A stretch of DNA of 64,000 nucleotides, taken from the NCBI GenBank assembly GCA_031425275.1, contig JANPJA010000062.1:1-64000 (forward strand), given 5' to 3'. The notes beneath the pieces are model-generated. The model made no database searches. It worked only from the letters and a program-made list of their open reading frames with translations, and had not been told where the DNA came from. Position 1 is the stretch's first letter; every line of letters starts with the position of its first letter. Of this stretch, positions 34,561-43,473 are shown in pieces. Both the position numbers and the translations under genes were made by a program. Origin of the DNA: JAIVGV01 sp031425275. GTDB lineage: Bacteria; Acidobacteriota; Blastocatellia; Pyrinomonadales; Pyrinomonadaceae.

Positions 34561-36102
34561 CGTCTGCTTCAGTTGCTTGCGGTCGATCTTGCCGCGGTCG
34601 TTCTTCGGGAGCGAGGCGGCGAACTCGATCCAGCGCGGGTACTTGTAGAGGGCGAGGCGGCTTTTGACGAACTCCTTCAACTCGCCGGCCAACTCGTCCG
34701 ACCCCGCGAAGCCTTCGCGCGCGACGACGAAGGCTTTCGGCTTGAAGAGGCCGTCGCCCGCGTCGTGGCCGACGACGGCGCACTCCAACACCGCGTCGTG
34801 TTGCAGCAGGCAGTTCTCGATCTCGGCGGGCGCGACATAGACGCCGGAGACTTTCAGCATGTCGTCCGTGCGGCCGTGATACCAGTAGTAGCCTTCCGCA
34901 TCGACGTGAAATTGATCGCCCGTCGTGCACCAGTCGCCCGCGAACGTCTCTTTGGATTTCTCGTGCGCCTGCCAGTAACAGAGGGCCGCCGAGTCGCCGC
35001 GGACGCGCAACGTCCCCATCGCGCCCGCCGCGACTTCGCGCCCCTCGGCGTCAACCACATGAGCCTCGTAGCCCTCGACGACGCGGCCGAGGCTTCCCGG
35101 TTTCACGTCGCCGGGCCGGTTGGTGATGTAGATGTGGAACATCTCGGCCGAGCCGATGCCGTCGAGTATCTCGACGCCGAAGGTTTTCATCCAACGCTCG
35201 TACAGCTCGACCGGCAGCGCCTCGCCCGCCGACAGGCAGAAGCGCACGGACGACAAATCGCGCCCCGCCGCGCCTTCCGCGTTGAGCATCCCGCCGATCA
35301 TCGTCGGCACGCTCGTCAAGATCGTCGGCCGATATTTTTCGATCACCTCGAACAGTTTTTCCGGCGTCGAGCGTTCGGAGAAGAGCGCGGTCGCGCCGCC
35401 GACGGCGAAGGGGAAGAGCAGGTTCGTGCCCGTCGCGTAGCCGAAAAAGAGTTTCGGGACGGAGACGGTCAGATCGTTCTCGTTGACGCCCAGCACGCGC
35501 TTGGCGTAGCGCTCGGTGTTGAAGGGCAAATCGTGGTGGAGGTGAACCGCGCCTTTGGGGTGGCCGGTCGAGCCGGAGGTGAAGAGCCAGATGGCGATGT
35601 CGTCGCGGTGCGTGTCGGCGGGCGCAAGCTCGTCCGGCTCCTGCTCGACGACTTCCGTGTACGGCAGGAAGTCGCCGTGCTCTCTGCCGACGACGAGGAC
35701 GTTGCGCAAATGCATCGCGTCCTCGGCCGCCTCCGCGAAGTTGGCGAGCAGCGACTCGTGGACGACGGCGACGCGGGCGCGCGTGTATTCGAGATAATAC
35801 TTGTAGTCAACGGCGGGCAACAGCGGGTTGACCATCGTGACGACGCCGCCCGCGCGCGCCGCGCCGAACCAAGTCCAGACGAACTCGGGGCAGTCGGGCA
35901 AGGCGATCAGCACGCGATCCTCGGTGTGCAGCCCCAACTCGCGCAGCGCGTTGCCCGCGCGGTTCGAGCGGCGCACGGCGTCGCCGTAGGTGAACGTCTC
36001 GTCCTCGAAGTACAGGCAGACTTTATTCTCGCGCCCCTCCTCCACGTTGTGGTAGAGAAAGTAATCGCTCATGTTGAAGCGTTCGGGGAACTCGACGCTC
36101 AT
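34558..36102 (-). CDS. Benzoate / 2-aminobenzoate-CoA ligase
   Basis: A 514-residue AMP-forming ligase of the benzoate-CoA ligase family. The P-loop-like motif is TSGSTGHPKGAVHLHHD (about 174), then FFGYATGTNLLFPF. The adenylate motif is DGIGSAEMFHIYITN, the hinge is YWYHGRTDDMLKVSG, and the catalytic Lys is in PKNDRGKIDRKQL. It activates an aromatic acid with ATP and CoA. Its run with a methyltransferase, tryptophan dioxygenase and kynureninase on the same strand suggests anthranilate, while the box genes downstream suggest benzoate. Motifs alone cannot separate these. GGAGAGGAG nine bases upstream supports the ATG. Confidence 0.88.
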   Translation of the reverse strand: MSVEFPERFNMSDYFLYHNVEEGRENKVCLYFEDETFTYGDAVRRSNRAGNALRELGLHTEDRVLIALPDCPEFVWTWFGAARAGGVVTMVNPLLPAVDYKYYLEYTRARVAVVHESLLANFAEAAEDAMHLRNVLVVGREHGDFLPYTEVVEQEPDELAPADTHRDDIAIWLFTSGSTGHPKGAVHLHHDLPFNTERYAKRVLGVNENDLTVSVPKLFFGYATGTNLLFPFAVGGATALFSERSTPEKLFEVIEKYRPTILTSVPTMIGGMLNAEGAAGRDLSSVRFCLSAGEALPVELYERWMKTFGVEILDGIGSAEMFHIYITNRPGDVKPGSLGRVVEGYEAHVVDAEGREVAAGAMGTLRVRGDSAALCYWQAHEKSKETFAGDWCTTGDQFHVDAEGYYWYHGRTDDMLKVSGVYVAPAEIENCLLQHDAVLECAVVGHDAGDGLFKPKAFVVAREGFAGSDELAGELKEFVKSRLALYKYPRWIEFAASLPKNDRGKIDRKQLKQT

Positions 36103-36120
36103 CGCGAAGTCTCCTCTCCT

Positions 36121-36927
36121 TCACCCCGCGCGAGTCGCGCGCAGCGAGAACATCAGCGGCGGGTTGACCGGCCAGTTTTTGAGGCGGCCCTTGCCCGGCT
36201 CGAACTCTTCCAATTCCGTGAAGGCGTCGGCGTGCCAGAGGTAGTCGAACTCGTGGAGGAAGTCGAGGCGTAGGCCGGCGCGCGTCAGCGCGTTGACGAT
36301 GTCGCCCAAAGAGTGCGTCCAGTTGTATTCCGTGTGCGAGAAGCCTTCGGCGTCCGGCTCGGCGTAGGAGCCGGTGGAGTGGAGCTTGACGGGTGCGGGC
36401 GTGTGGAAATACGAATACTCGAAGGTGCGGCCGTCGTCGCCGAGCATGGAGTGAAACGGGTGTTGCTCGACGATGTAGAAGAAGCCGCCGGGTTTGAGGA
36501 AGTGCGCGATGACTTGTCCCCAAGCCTTCAGGTCGGGCAGCCAGGAGAGGACGCCGTAAGAGGTGAAGACGATGTCGAATTGTGCGCCGGGCAGCGCGGA
36601 GGGCAGATCGTACACGTTCGAGTGGACGAACGTGGCCGGGAGCTTTAACTCGGCGGCGAGCGAGCGGGCGAGTTCAATCGCCTCGCCGGAGAAGTCCGCG
36701 CCCGTGACGCGCGCGCCGCGCCGCGCCCACGAGAGCGTGTCCTGCCCGAAGTGGCATTGCAGGTGGAGCAGCGACTTGCCCGCCACGTCGCCGACCTCTT
36801 CGATCTCCAGCGGCTTGAGCGACGAGTCGCCGGCCTTGAAGCCTTCGATGTCGTAGAACTTTGAGGGCGCGTGCAGCCGCGTCCAGCCGTCCCAGAGTGA
36901 GCGGTTGTTGTCGAGATATTCGTCCAC
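36121..36927 (-). CDS. SAM-dependent methyltransferase in the kynurenine gene run
   Basis: A 268-residue class I methyltransferase. Motif I is LLHLQCHFGQDTLSWARRG, then VTGADFSGEAIELAR and DIVFTSYGVLSWLPDL. The start is GTG with AAGGA nine bases before it. It lies between the CoA ligase (18 bp) and tryptophan dioxygenase (36 bp), probably in one transcript. A substrate in tryptophan or anthranilate metabolism is possible, but the family has wide specificity. Confidence 0.78.
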   Translation of the reverse strand: MDEYLDNNRSLWDGWTRLHAPSKFYDIEGFKAGDSSLKPLEIEEVGDVAGKSLLHLQCHFGQDTLSWARRGARVTGADFSGEAIELARSLAAELKLPATFVHSNVYDLPSALPGAQFDIVFTSYGVLSWLPDLKAWGQVIAHFLKPGGFFYIVEQHPFHSMLGDDGRTFEYSYFHTPAPVKLHSTGSYAEPDAEGFSHTEYNWTHSLGDIVNALTRAGLRLDFLHEFDYLWHADAFTELEEFEPGKGRLKNWPVNPPLMFSLRATRAG

Positions 36928-36963
36928 TGTTCGTGTCCTTCGGCGGCGCGTCGGGTTGCGGTG

Positions 36964-37827
36964 TCAGGATTGTTGGCCGGCGAAGGGACAGCCCGCCGAG
37001 CCGTGCTTGCGGTCGAGGTACGTGCGGGCCTCCCACAGCTCGGGGAAGAACTTTTGATCGAGCGTGGTGCGCAGGTAGCCGACGCCCTCCGAGCCGCCCG
37101 TGCCGGGCTTCGTGCCGACCATCCGCTCGACCATGCGGACGTGGTGCGCGCGCCAGAGCTGGAAATATTCGTCGTGAGAAATTAAAGCCTCGGCGAGCAT
37201 GAACTCCTCGCCGCGCTCCTCGAAGTGGGTCAGGACTTCGAGGACGGCGCGGGCGCGGCGGTCGTAGAGCGTCTTCCGCGCTTCGCGCGCGAGCGTCATA
37301 TCTTCGGCCGGCGCGTCGAGGCCGCGGCGGCGCAGGTAGGCGTAAAACTCGTCGGCGAGCGAGGGGGAGTCGAAGCGGGCGCGCAGCCGGGGGGCGGCGA
37401 ACTCGTCCTCGCCGAAGTTCGCGATCATGCCTTCGTCCTTGAGGCCGGAGGCGAACTCGATCTCGCGGAACTGCATCGACTGGAAGCCGCTCGCCGGGTT
37501 CAGCTCGTCGCGGAAGCCGAGAAAGCTGATCGGCGACATCGTCTCAAGAATGTGAATCTGGTTGACGAGGACTTTCTCGATCTCCGTGACGCGCAGCAGG
37601 GCGCGCGCGGCCGACAGGGCGCGATCCTCGCGCAACTGCCGCGAGGCGGCGTCGATCTCGTGGAGTATCTGTTTGAACCACAGCTCGTAGGTCTGGTGGA
37701 TCGTGATGAAGAGCAGCTCGTCGTGGTGCGCCGGGTCGGACAGGCACTCCTGCAACGCGATCAGCTCCTGCACGCGCAGATACTTGTTGTAGGAGAGCGG
37801 CGGGTTGTCGCCGTAGGGTTCAGACAT
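36964..37827 (-). CDS. kynA: Tryptophan 2,3-dioxygenase
   Basis: A 287-residue haem dioxygenase of normal length. The opening LSYNKYLRVQELIALQ and FITIHQTYELWFKQIL (distal His) are diagnostic. LWRAHHVRMVERM holds the haem-ligand His and GTGGSEGVGYLR the substrate-contact loop. It oxidises L-tryptophan to N-formylkynurenine, the first step of the kynurenine pathway. No formamidase gene is visible in the window. The 5' side is occupied by a GGTCAGT array with no clear ribosome binding site. Confidence 0.95.
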   Translation of the reverse strand: MSEPYGDNPPLSYNKYLRVQELIALQECLSDPAHHDELLFITIHQTYELWFKQILHEIDAASRQLREDRALSAARALLRVTEIEKVLVNQIHILETMSPISFLGFRDELNPASGFQSMQFREIEFASGLKDEGMIANFGEDEFAAPRLRARFDSPSLADEFYAYLRRRGLDAPAEDMTLAREARKTLYDRRARAVLEVLTHFEERGEEFMLAEALISHDEYFQLWRAHHVRMVERMVGTKPGTGGSEGVGYLRTTLDQKFFPELWEARTYLDRKHGSAGCPFAGQQS

Positions 37828-37843
37828 AGTGATGGGGCGAAAA

Positions 37844-37976
37844 CTGTCAGTAGTCAGTGGTCAGTAGTCAGTGGTCAGTGGTTCTTTGTTTGGTGCTGTC
37901 GCTGCTTGAGCTGTTAGGCTTGGACGCGCCGCGCGTCAGTCACAGGCGACGGACGACTGACCACTGACTACTGACG
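37844..37976. repeat. Inverted heptamer array, GGTCAGT family
   Basis: The left arm (37844-37882) has five GGTCAGT or AGTCAGT units; the right arm (37951-37976) has ACTGACC and ACTGACT units. It lies between kynA and the kynureninase gene, ending nine bases before the latter's stop. Confidence 0.88.
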
Positions 37977-37981
37977 ATCTT

Positions 37982-39172
37982 TCAGAACGCGGCCCCCGCC
38001 GCCGCCTCGTGCGCGGAGTAGGCGCGGGAATCGACGACGCGGCGCATCTCGCCGACGGCCAGTTCCAATTCTTCGTCCGTCGTGTAGAAGTGGGGCGAGA
38101 TTCGCACCCCCGCGCCGGGGCGGTAGTCGCAGATGATCTCGCGGCGGACGAGTTCCTTGGTGACGGCCGCCGCGTGCGGGGCGGCGACGGTGATCGTGCC
38201 GCCGCGCCTTTCGGGGTCGCGCGGGCTGGTCACGGTGAAGCCCGCCTCTTCGGCCAGCGCGATCAGCCGCTCGGTCTGCCGCGTGCTTTTCTCGCGGATG
38301 CGCCCGACGCCGATCTCGTTGATGATGCGGTAGCCCTCGCGCGCGGCGTAGAGCGCAGGGATGGCGGGCGACCCGTGGAGGAAGCGCGCGACGCCGGGGG
38401 CGTAGCGCATCTCGCTCTCGAACCCGAACGGCGCGTCGTGCGCCATCCAGCCCGTCACCTTCGGTTCGAGTCGCTCGATCAGGCGTGGGTGGACGTAGAG
38501 GTAGCCCGCGCCGGGGCCGCCGCAAAGCCACTTGACGGAACCGCCGGTGCAGAAGTCAACGTCCAAGTCCGTGACGGAGAAGGGAACCGTGCCGGCCGAC
38601 TGGTAGGTGTCTAAGACGACGAGCGCGCCGACCTCGTGCGCGCGCTCCGTGATGGCGCGCGCGTCTTGCAGCGACGCGCTCTTGAACAAAACGTGCGACA
38701 GCGGGACGAGCAGCGTCTCCTCGTCGATGGCCGCGAGCATCCGCTCCAGCGGGGCGGTCATGCCGTCCTCGGACGCGACGCGCTCGACGCGAAACTTTCG
38801 GTCGCGCGCGTGCGCGTCATAGACGTACATGACGGAGGGGAATTCCAAATCGGAATAGACGATCTTGTTGCGCCGCGCGTCCGGCTCGAAGCAGGAGAGG
38901 ATGAGCGACTGGCAGACCGAGACGTTCTGGTGCATCGCCGTCGTCCCGGGCGGCGCGCCGATGATCTTCGCCACCTCGTCGCCGATTGAGAGCGGCATCT
39001 CCCACCAGCCCTCGGCCCACGCCCGCACGCCGCGCGCGGCCCACACGTCCGCGTACTCGCCGAGAGAGTCGCGAGTCCCGCGCGGCATCGCGCCGAGGCT
39101 GTGCGAGATCAGGTAGGTGCAGGCGTCGAGGATGGGAAACTCCGCGCGCCACTTCAGCAATTCGTCGGTCAA
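37982..39172 (-). CDS. kynU: Kynureninase-like PLP-dependent enzyme
   Basis: A 396-residue class V aminotransferase-fold protein. The Schiff-base Lys is in GGSVKWLCGGPGAGYLYV (Lys about 214), a form typical of kynureninases. LSHVLFKSASLQD (about 158-170) and LDTYQSAGTVPF precede it. It would cleave L-kynurenine to anthranilate and alanine. Similarity to other class V enzymes leaves some doubt. The start codon is TTG, supported by AGGAGG ten bases upstream. Kinship with kynA, 150 bp downstream, strengthens the call. Confidence 0.82.
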   Translation of the reverse strand: MTDELLKWRAEFPILDACTYLISHSLGAMPRGTRDSLGEYADVWAARGVRAWAEGWWEMPLSIGDEVAKIIGAPPGTTAMHQNVSVCQSLILSCFEPDARRNKIVYSDLEFPSVMYVYDAHARDRKFRVERVASEDGMTAPLERMLAAIDEETLLVPLSHVLFKSASLQDARAITERAHEVGALVVLDTYQSAGTVPFSVTDLDVDFCTGGSVKWLCGGPGAGYLYVHPRLIERLEPKVTGWMAHDAPFGFESEMRYAPGVARFLHGSPAIPALYAAREGYRIINEIGVGRIREKSTRQTERLIALAEEAGFTVTSPRDPERRGGTITVAAPHAAAVTKELVRREIICDYRPGAGVRISPHFYTTDEELELAVGEMRRVVDSRAYSAHEAAAGAAF

Positions 39173-39285
39173 AAGTTCAATTCCTCCTGCGCGGGGACAA
39201 TGATATGCGTCGGGGCATTGAACGTCTAGCGTGCGGGAGAATCGCGGCGGGAAGCCGGGTGGTGTCCTAGTTTGATTTGTACTCC

Positions 39286-39371
39286 GTTCCCCCTCCGTGT
39301 TCCTCTGTGTCCTCTGTGGTTAATGATCCGGTTATTCACCACAGAGGACACAGAGGAACACAGAGGGGGAA
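39286..39371. repeat. Inverted repeat with CACAGAGGA units
   Basis: Arms of 34 bp (39286-39319 and 39338-39371) contain CACAGAGGA-type units and are reverse complements with a single mismatch; the loop is 18 bases. It separates the kynureninase start from the 3' end of the receptor-kinase gene. Confidence 0.9.
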
Positions 39372-39403
39372 CAGAGGAAAGTTGAAACCGGGGCACTACG
39401 AGG

Positions 39404-42310
39404 CTAACTCTTCAGGATGAAAGTTTCCGCTTCGGGGCTGGCGGTCTCCGGCGGGGCGTGCGGGGGGCACCGGCGCAGCGCGGGGATTAACTCCTGTCGC
39501 ATGGCGGCGGCGGAGGCGAAACGCCCGGCCGGGTCTTTGGCGAGCGACTTCTGGAGGGCCGCGTCGAGTTCGCGCGCGGCGGGCGAAGCGTCTTCGAGGT
39601 GGTACGGGGCGTTCAGGATGTTGGTCAGTAGTTCGTGATAAGTCGTCCCCGTGAAGGGGCGGCGGCCGGTGATCGCTTCGACGACCATCACGCCGATGGA
39701 GAACAGATCGCTGCGCTCGTCAACCGTGCCGCCCGTGAGTTGTTCGGGGGACATGTAGCCGAAGGTGCCCATCACCGCGCCGGGCGTGGTCATGGGCGCG
39801 GCCGGAGCGGCGGCGGTCGGGCTGAGCGAATCGGCGGGGAGGGCTTGCGTGAATTTGGCGAGGCCGAAGTCGAGCAGGCGGACGCGCGCCCCGGTGGTCT
39901 CGCGGGCCGAGAGCAAAACATTCTCGGGCTTGAGGTCGCGGTGAACTACCCCCGCCTCGTGCGCGCCCGTGAGGCCGTCGAGAATTTGGTCGAAGAGGTC
40001 GGCGGCCGTATCGGGCGCGAGTTGCCGCTCGCGTCTGAGTCGCGCGCCGAGCGTCTCGCCCGCGACGAGTTCCATGACGAGGTACGCGCCTTCGGTCGAG
40101 AGCAGGCCGTAGTCGTGGACGGTGACGATGTTCGGGTGGTGGAGCCGCGCGCTGGCCTGCGCCTCGCGCTCGAAGCGGCGCAGGGCCTCGCTGTTGCCGA
40201 ACATGCTGCCGGTTAAAATTTTGACGGCGACTTTACGGTGCAGCCGCAAGTCGGTCGCCTCGTAAACCGCGCCCATCCCGCCCTTGCCGACGAGGCGTTC
40301 GAGCCGGTAGCGACTTTCAATCGTGCGCTCGACGGGCAACGAGAGCGTCAGTTCCGTCCCGTCCGCCGGGCAAGTTTGCGCCGCCATGTCGAAGCACGCG
40401 CCGCACCGCGGACACTCCTTCAAGACGTTCATGTCCTGCCCGGCCACGCGCGACAACACCTCCTGCTTGATCTTGCGATCCCTGTCCACGCGGTTCTTCA
40501 GCCGCACATTTTCATAGACGATGGCGATCTGCCCGGCGAGTCTTTCGAGCAGCTCGCGATCATTCGCCGTGTAGGGCACCTCGGATTTTTTCTCGCCGAG
40601 CAGCAGCAGCCCCGCGAGCCGGTCGTCGGTTCCCGCGAGCGGTACGATGAGGCGCGTGCCTAAGGTGGCGAGCCACGTTTTTTCGTCCTGCGGCAGACTG
40701 TTCTTCTGCGGGAACGGGAATTCCTGCGCGCTGCCCTGATCCTCCATGAAGCGCAGCAGCCGAAACTCCTCCGGTATTTTTAACTCCTGACCCGCTGTCG
40801 TTGTGCCGCCCGACGTGTAAGTGAGCGAGAGATCGCGCGCGCCCTCTTCGCGGTAGAAGAGGAAGGTCTGCGCGGGGTGGAGCGCGGCGGTCACGCGCTC
40901 GGTGACGCGCTTCGACATCTCGGGGATCGAGTCGAGCTTCTTCACGTCGTCCGTCAGCTCGCGCAGTATTTTTTCCTGATCGTACGACTCGCGGAAGAAC
41001 TTGCGATCCACCCACTCGCCGAGCCGTTTGCGGAAAACTAAAGCGAGCGCGACGGCCGCGATGAAGAAATAGAAATAGAGCGAGCCGCCGAACAGGATTT
41101 CGGAGAGCGGGCGCGCGCGGTTGGAGACGACTGAGAGGGCGAGGCCGGCGACGGGCAACGCGATCAACAGCCGCAGCGCGTTCTTGGCGAGCAGGTATTG
41201 CAGCCCGCGCCGGATGATGAGCTTAACGGGGATGACCTGATGGCGGACGATGGCGTAGGCGAACGAGATCGGCAGCGCACATTGCAGCAAGTTCATGACG
41301 GTCATCACCGCGATGAACAGCGTGGGACGTGTCTCGCTGAGGCCAATCCCAGTCGTCAACGGCAGCAACACGGCGAGCGAACCGATGCCGACGAGCGAGC
41401 CGATCAGGATGATGCGCAACTTGCGGCGCGGCACTTCGCCCGCCCGGCGGTACTGGAACACGAGCGTGAGTAGCGCGCCGCCGAAATAGGCGATCCAGAT
41501 TATTAAGATGAAAGGGCCCGCCTTAAATAAGACGGGATATTGCAGGTGCGGCAGGAGCCTGTTGTCCGCCCCGCCCGACAGCGTTAAAGCGTCGAACGCT
41601 AAACCGCGCAGGGTGAAGAGAACGACGGGCAGGTAAATTAAGTAGGTCAGCCACGGGCGGCGGCGCACGACTGCCATCGGCTCGGGGAAGATGAGAAACA
41701 GATGCAGGACGAAAGCCAGCGTCAGCGGCCTGATGAATGCGCCGATCATCAGCAGGGCGGCGAGCCACGCGCTCATGTCGCCGGACAATGACGCAGACTC
41801 GAACGGACTGCCCCACGCCGTCAGCGCGAGCGCGAGCACCAACGCCTGCGTGTTGTCAGGTTTGAGGGAGAAGACCGAGAACCCGACGGCGAGATAGACG
41901 AGCGTGAGGAACAGGACGGCCAAGCGCCACGGGGTGAAGAGCCACGCCGACAGCGGCGCACGTTCAGAGCGGAGCGACAGATCGAGCGTCTGCCCCGCGC
42001 GCCGCACCGTCATGGCGTAAGCCCCGCCGCGCGCGACGCGCCCGTAGGCGCTCTCCATCTTCCGATCGGAGTATTCGACTTGCTCGCCGTTGAGGGCGAT
42101 GATCTCGTCGTCGAGTTGCAAGACGCCGGCCGCCGGCCCTTCCGGATCGACCCGCACCACCGTCTCCGCGCCGTCCGGCACGCGCGGCGTCGCGTTCCAG
42201 CCGCGCTCCATCAGTGAGCGGCGCAGCGGGATGACGTTGACGTACACCGCGACGCTGTAGGCCAGCATCAGGACGAGAATGAGTCCGACCAGAATGGAGC
42301 GTGGACGCAT
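39404..42310 (-). CDS. Membrane receptor Ser/Thr kinase with PDZ, GAF and zinc-ribbon modules
   Basis: About 968 residues from an ATG with GGGAG just upstream. An N-terminal transmembrane segment is followed by a PDZ-like domain (VRVDPEGPAAGVLQLDDEI). About eight membrane spans come next (to about residue 430), then a GAF domain (about 470-620) and a short Cys ribbon (CPRCGACFDMAAQTCP). The C-terminal Hanks-type kinase has GKGGMGAVYEA, HRDLKPEN and DFGLAK. It is a composite receptor sensing an extracytoplasmic and a cytosolic input; the ligand is unknown. The gene may share a transcript with the NAD-kinase-like gene 88 bp upstream. Confidence 0.9.
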   Translation of the reverse strand: MRPRSILVGLILVLMLAYSVAVYVNVIPLRRSLMERGWNATPRVPDGAETVVRVDPEGPAAGVLQLDDEIIALNGEQVEYSDRKMESAYGRVARGGAYAMTVRRAGQTLDLSLRSERAPLSAWLFTPWRLAVLFLTLVYLAVGFSVFSLKPDNTQALVLALALTAWGSPFESASLSGDMSAWLAALLMIGAFIRPLTLAFVLHLFLIFPEPMAVVRRRPWLTYLIYLPVVLFTLRGLAFDALTLSGGADNRLLPHLQYPVLFKAGPFILIIWIAYFGGALLTLVFQYRRAGEVPRRKLRIILIGSLVGIGSLAVLLPLTTGIGLSETRPTLFIAVMTVMNLLQCALPISFAYAIVRHQVIPVKLIIRRGLQYLLAKNALRLLIALPVAGLALSVVSNRARPLSEILFGGSLYFYFFIAAVALALVFRKRLGEWVDRKFFRESYDQEKILRELTDDVKKLDSIPEMSKRVTERVTAALHPAQTFLFYREEGARDLSLTYTSGGTTTAGQELKIPEEFRLLRFMEDQGSAQEFPFPQKNSLPQDEKTWLATLGTRLIVPLAGTDDRLAGLLLLGEKKSEVPYTANDRELLERLAGQIAIVYENVRLKNRVDRDRKIKQEVLSRVAGQDMNVLKECPRCGACFDMAAQTCPADGTELTLSLPVERTIESRYRLERLVGKGGMGAVYEATDLRLHRKVAVKILTGSMFGNSEALRRFEREAQASARLHHPNIVTVHDYGLLSTEGAYLVMELVAGETLGARLRRERQLAPDTAADLFDQILDGLTGAHEAGVVHRDLKPENVLLSARETTGARVRLLDFGLAKFTQALPADSLSPTAAAPAAPMTTPGAVMGTFGYMSPEQLTGGTVDERSDLFSIGVMVVEAITGRRPFTGTTYHELLTNILNAPYHLEDASPAARELDAALQKSLAKDPAGRFASAAAMRQELIPALRRCPPHAPPETASPEAETFILKS

Positions 42311-42397
42311 GAGTCTCCCGAGGGGCCGCGTCAGGGTTGGAAAAGCGCGGGCATCATAGCAAACTCTCACACCCGCTTAATACATCTCGCGGGTGTT

Positions 42398-43336
42398 TCA
42401 GACCGCCAAGAGACCTTTCTTCTCCGCCAGCGTGATGGTGGCGCGCGCGCCGGAGTTGAACTCCAGAAAATCCTTCTCGACTCCGTCGCTGAAGATGACG
42501 CCGGCTTCGGGCGTCTGCGAGACGACGATGAGCGGAGCGTCGCGCGTGACGCGCCCGAAGACGAGCGTGGCCGCCGAAGACTTGCTGGGAAAAGGCTCGC
42601 GCACGGTGAAGTAGAGCCAGTCGGCGTCCCACGCGAAGCCCGCGTGGTCGGCGGGCCGCGCGTCCACCCCGCCCGCCGCCCGCGCGACCGAGACCGCACC
42701 CGTCATCAAACTCTTGAACCAGCCCGTCGAGCCGAGGCCCGTCGAGACGACGATGCCGCTCGAAGACTGCCGCTCCTCGCGCCCGTCCGCGCTGATCGTG
42801 TAGCGCGCGGAGACGTGCGAGCGGACGCCGACGAAGAGGTCGTTGACGGCGTAGAGCTTCTGGCCGTCGCCCAACTCCGCCTTCGCCATCGTCACCTCTT
42901 GTAGCTTGCGCTGTCCGGCGAAGACCTCCGGCACGATCTTCGGCAAGTCTCCCACGGCGAAAGGCAGGAGCACGCCGTCCCAGCGCGCGGGGTCGGGGTT
43001 GACGCCGATGATCGGCCGCGAGTCCGAGTACTTGACGGTGTTGGCGACGAGCCCGTCCTGACCGAGCACGACGACGGTGTCGTCAGGCCCGAAGATGAAG
43101 TTCGGGAGGAACTCGCGGCGCAGGGTCTGGAGCCTGCCGAGCGCGGCGAGGGCGGCTTCCGAATCCGCCACCGCGCGCCGGTAAACGGCGTGCTCGCGCT
43201 CGTAGTCGGAGAAGTCCGCGCCGAGGTGCTCGACGTAGAACTTGGCCTGCGCGACGGTGTTGAAGCGCACGATCAGTTCTTCCAGCCGCGTCGGCCGCGT
43301 GACCAAAACGAGCTTGTTCTCGGTCAGCCGGTTCAT
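42398..43336 (-). CDS. NAD-kinase-like protein with altered active-site motif
   Basis: A 312-residue protein related to NAD kinase/ATP-NAD kinase (GVNPDPARWDGVLLPF; SSGIVVSTGLGSTGW, the GGS/GT part of the fold). The family's strictly conserved GGDGTxL motif is replaced by LGQDGLVANTV, so the catalytic Asp is kept but the first Gly and the Thr are changed. Activity as an NAD kinase is therefore uncertain. The start ATG is next to a heptamer array with no visible ribosome binding site. Confidence 0.7.
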   Translation of the reverse strand: MNRLTENKLVLVTRPTRLEELIVRFNTVAQAKFYVEHLGADFSDYEREHAVYRRAVADSEAALAALGRLQTLRREFLPNFIFGPDDTVVVLGQDGLVANTVKYSDSRPIIGVNPDPARWDGVLLPFAVGDLPKIVPEVFAGQRKLQEVTMAKAELGDGQKLYAVNDLFVGVRSHVSARYTISADGREERQSSSGIVVSTGLGSTGWFKSLMTGAVSVARAAGGVDARPADHAGFAWDADWLYFTVREPFPSKSSAATLVFGRVTRDAPLIVVSQTPEAGVIFSDGVEKDFLEFNSGARATITLAEKKGLLAV

Positions 43337-43344
43337 AACAAAAG

Positions 43345-43466
43345 AGCTGTTAGCTGTTAGCTGTTAGCTGTTAGCTGGAAGAAAGAGTCTCCTTGCCTTG
43401 CTAACAGCTAACAGCTAATAGCTAACAGCTAATAGCTAATAGCTAATCGCTAACAGCTAATAGCTC
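43345..43466. repeat. Inverted heptamer array, TAGCTGT family
   Basis: The left arm (43345-43377) is four to five AGCTGTT units; the right arm (43400-43466) is about nine GCTAACA or GCTAATA units. The short loop also pairs (AAGAGTCTCCTT). It lies upstream of the NAD-kinase-like gene and after the SPFH gene. Confidence 0.9.
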
Positions 43467-43473
43467 CCATCCA

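Noticed and set aside
34573..36273. Long plus-strand frame opposite the CoA ligase
   Set aside because: No recognisable motifs; mirrors the real minus-strand gene.
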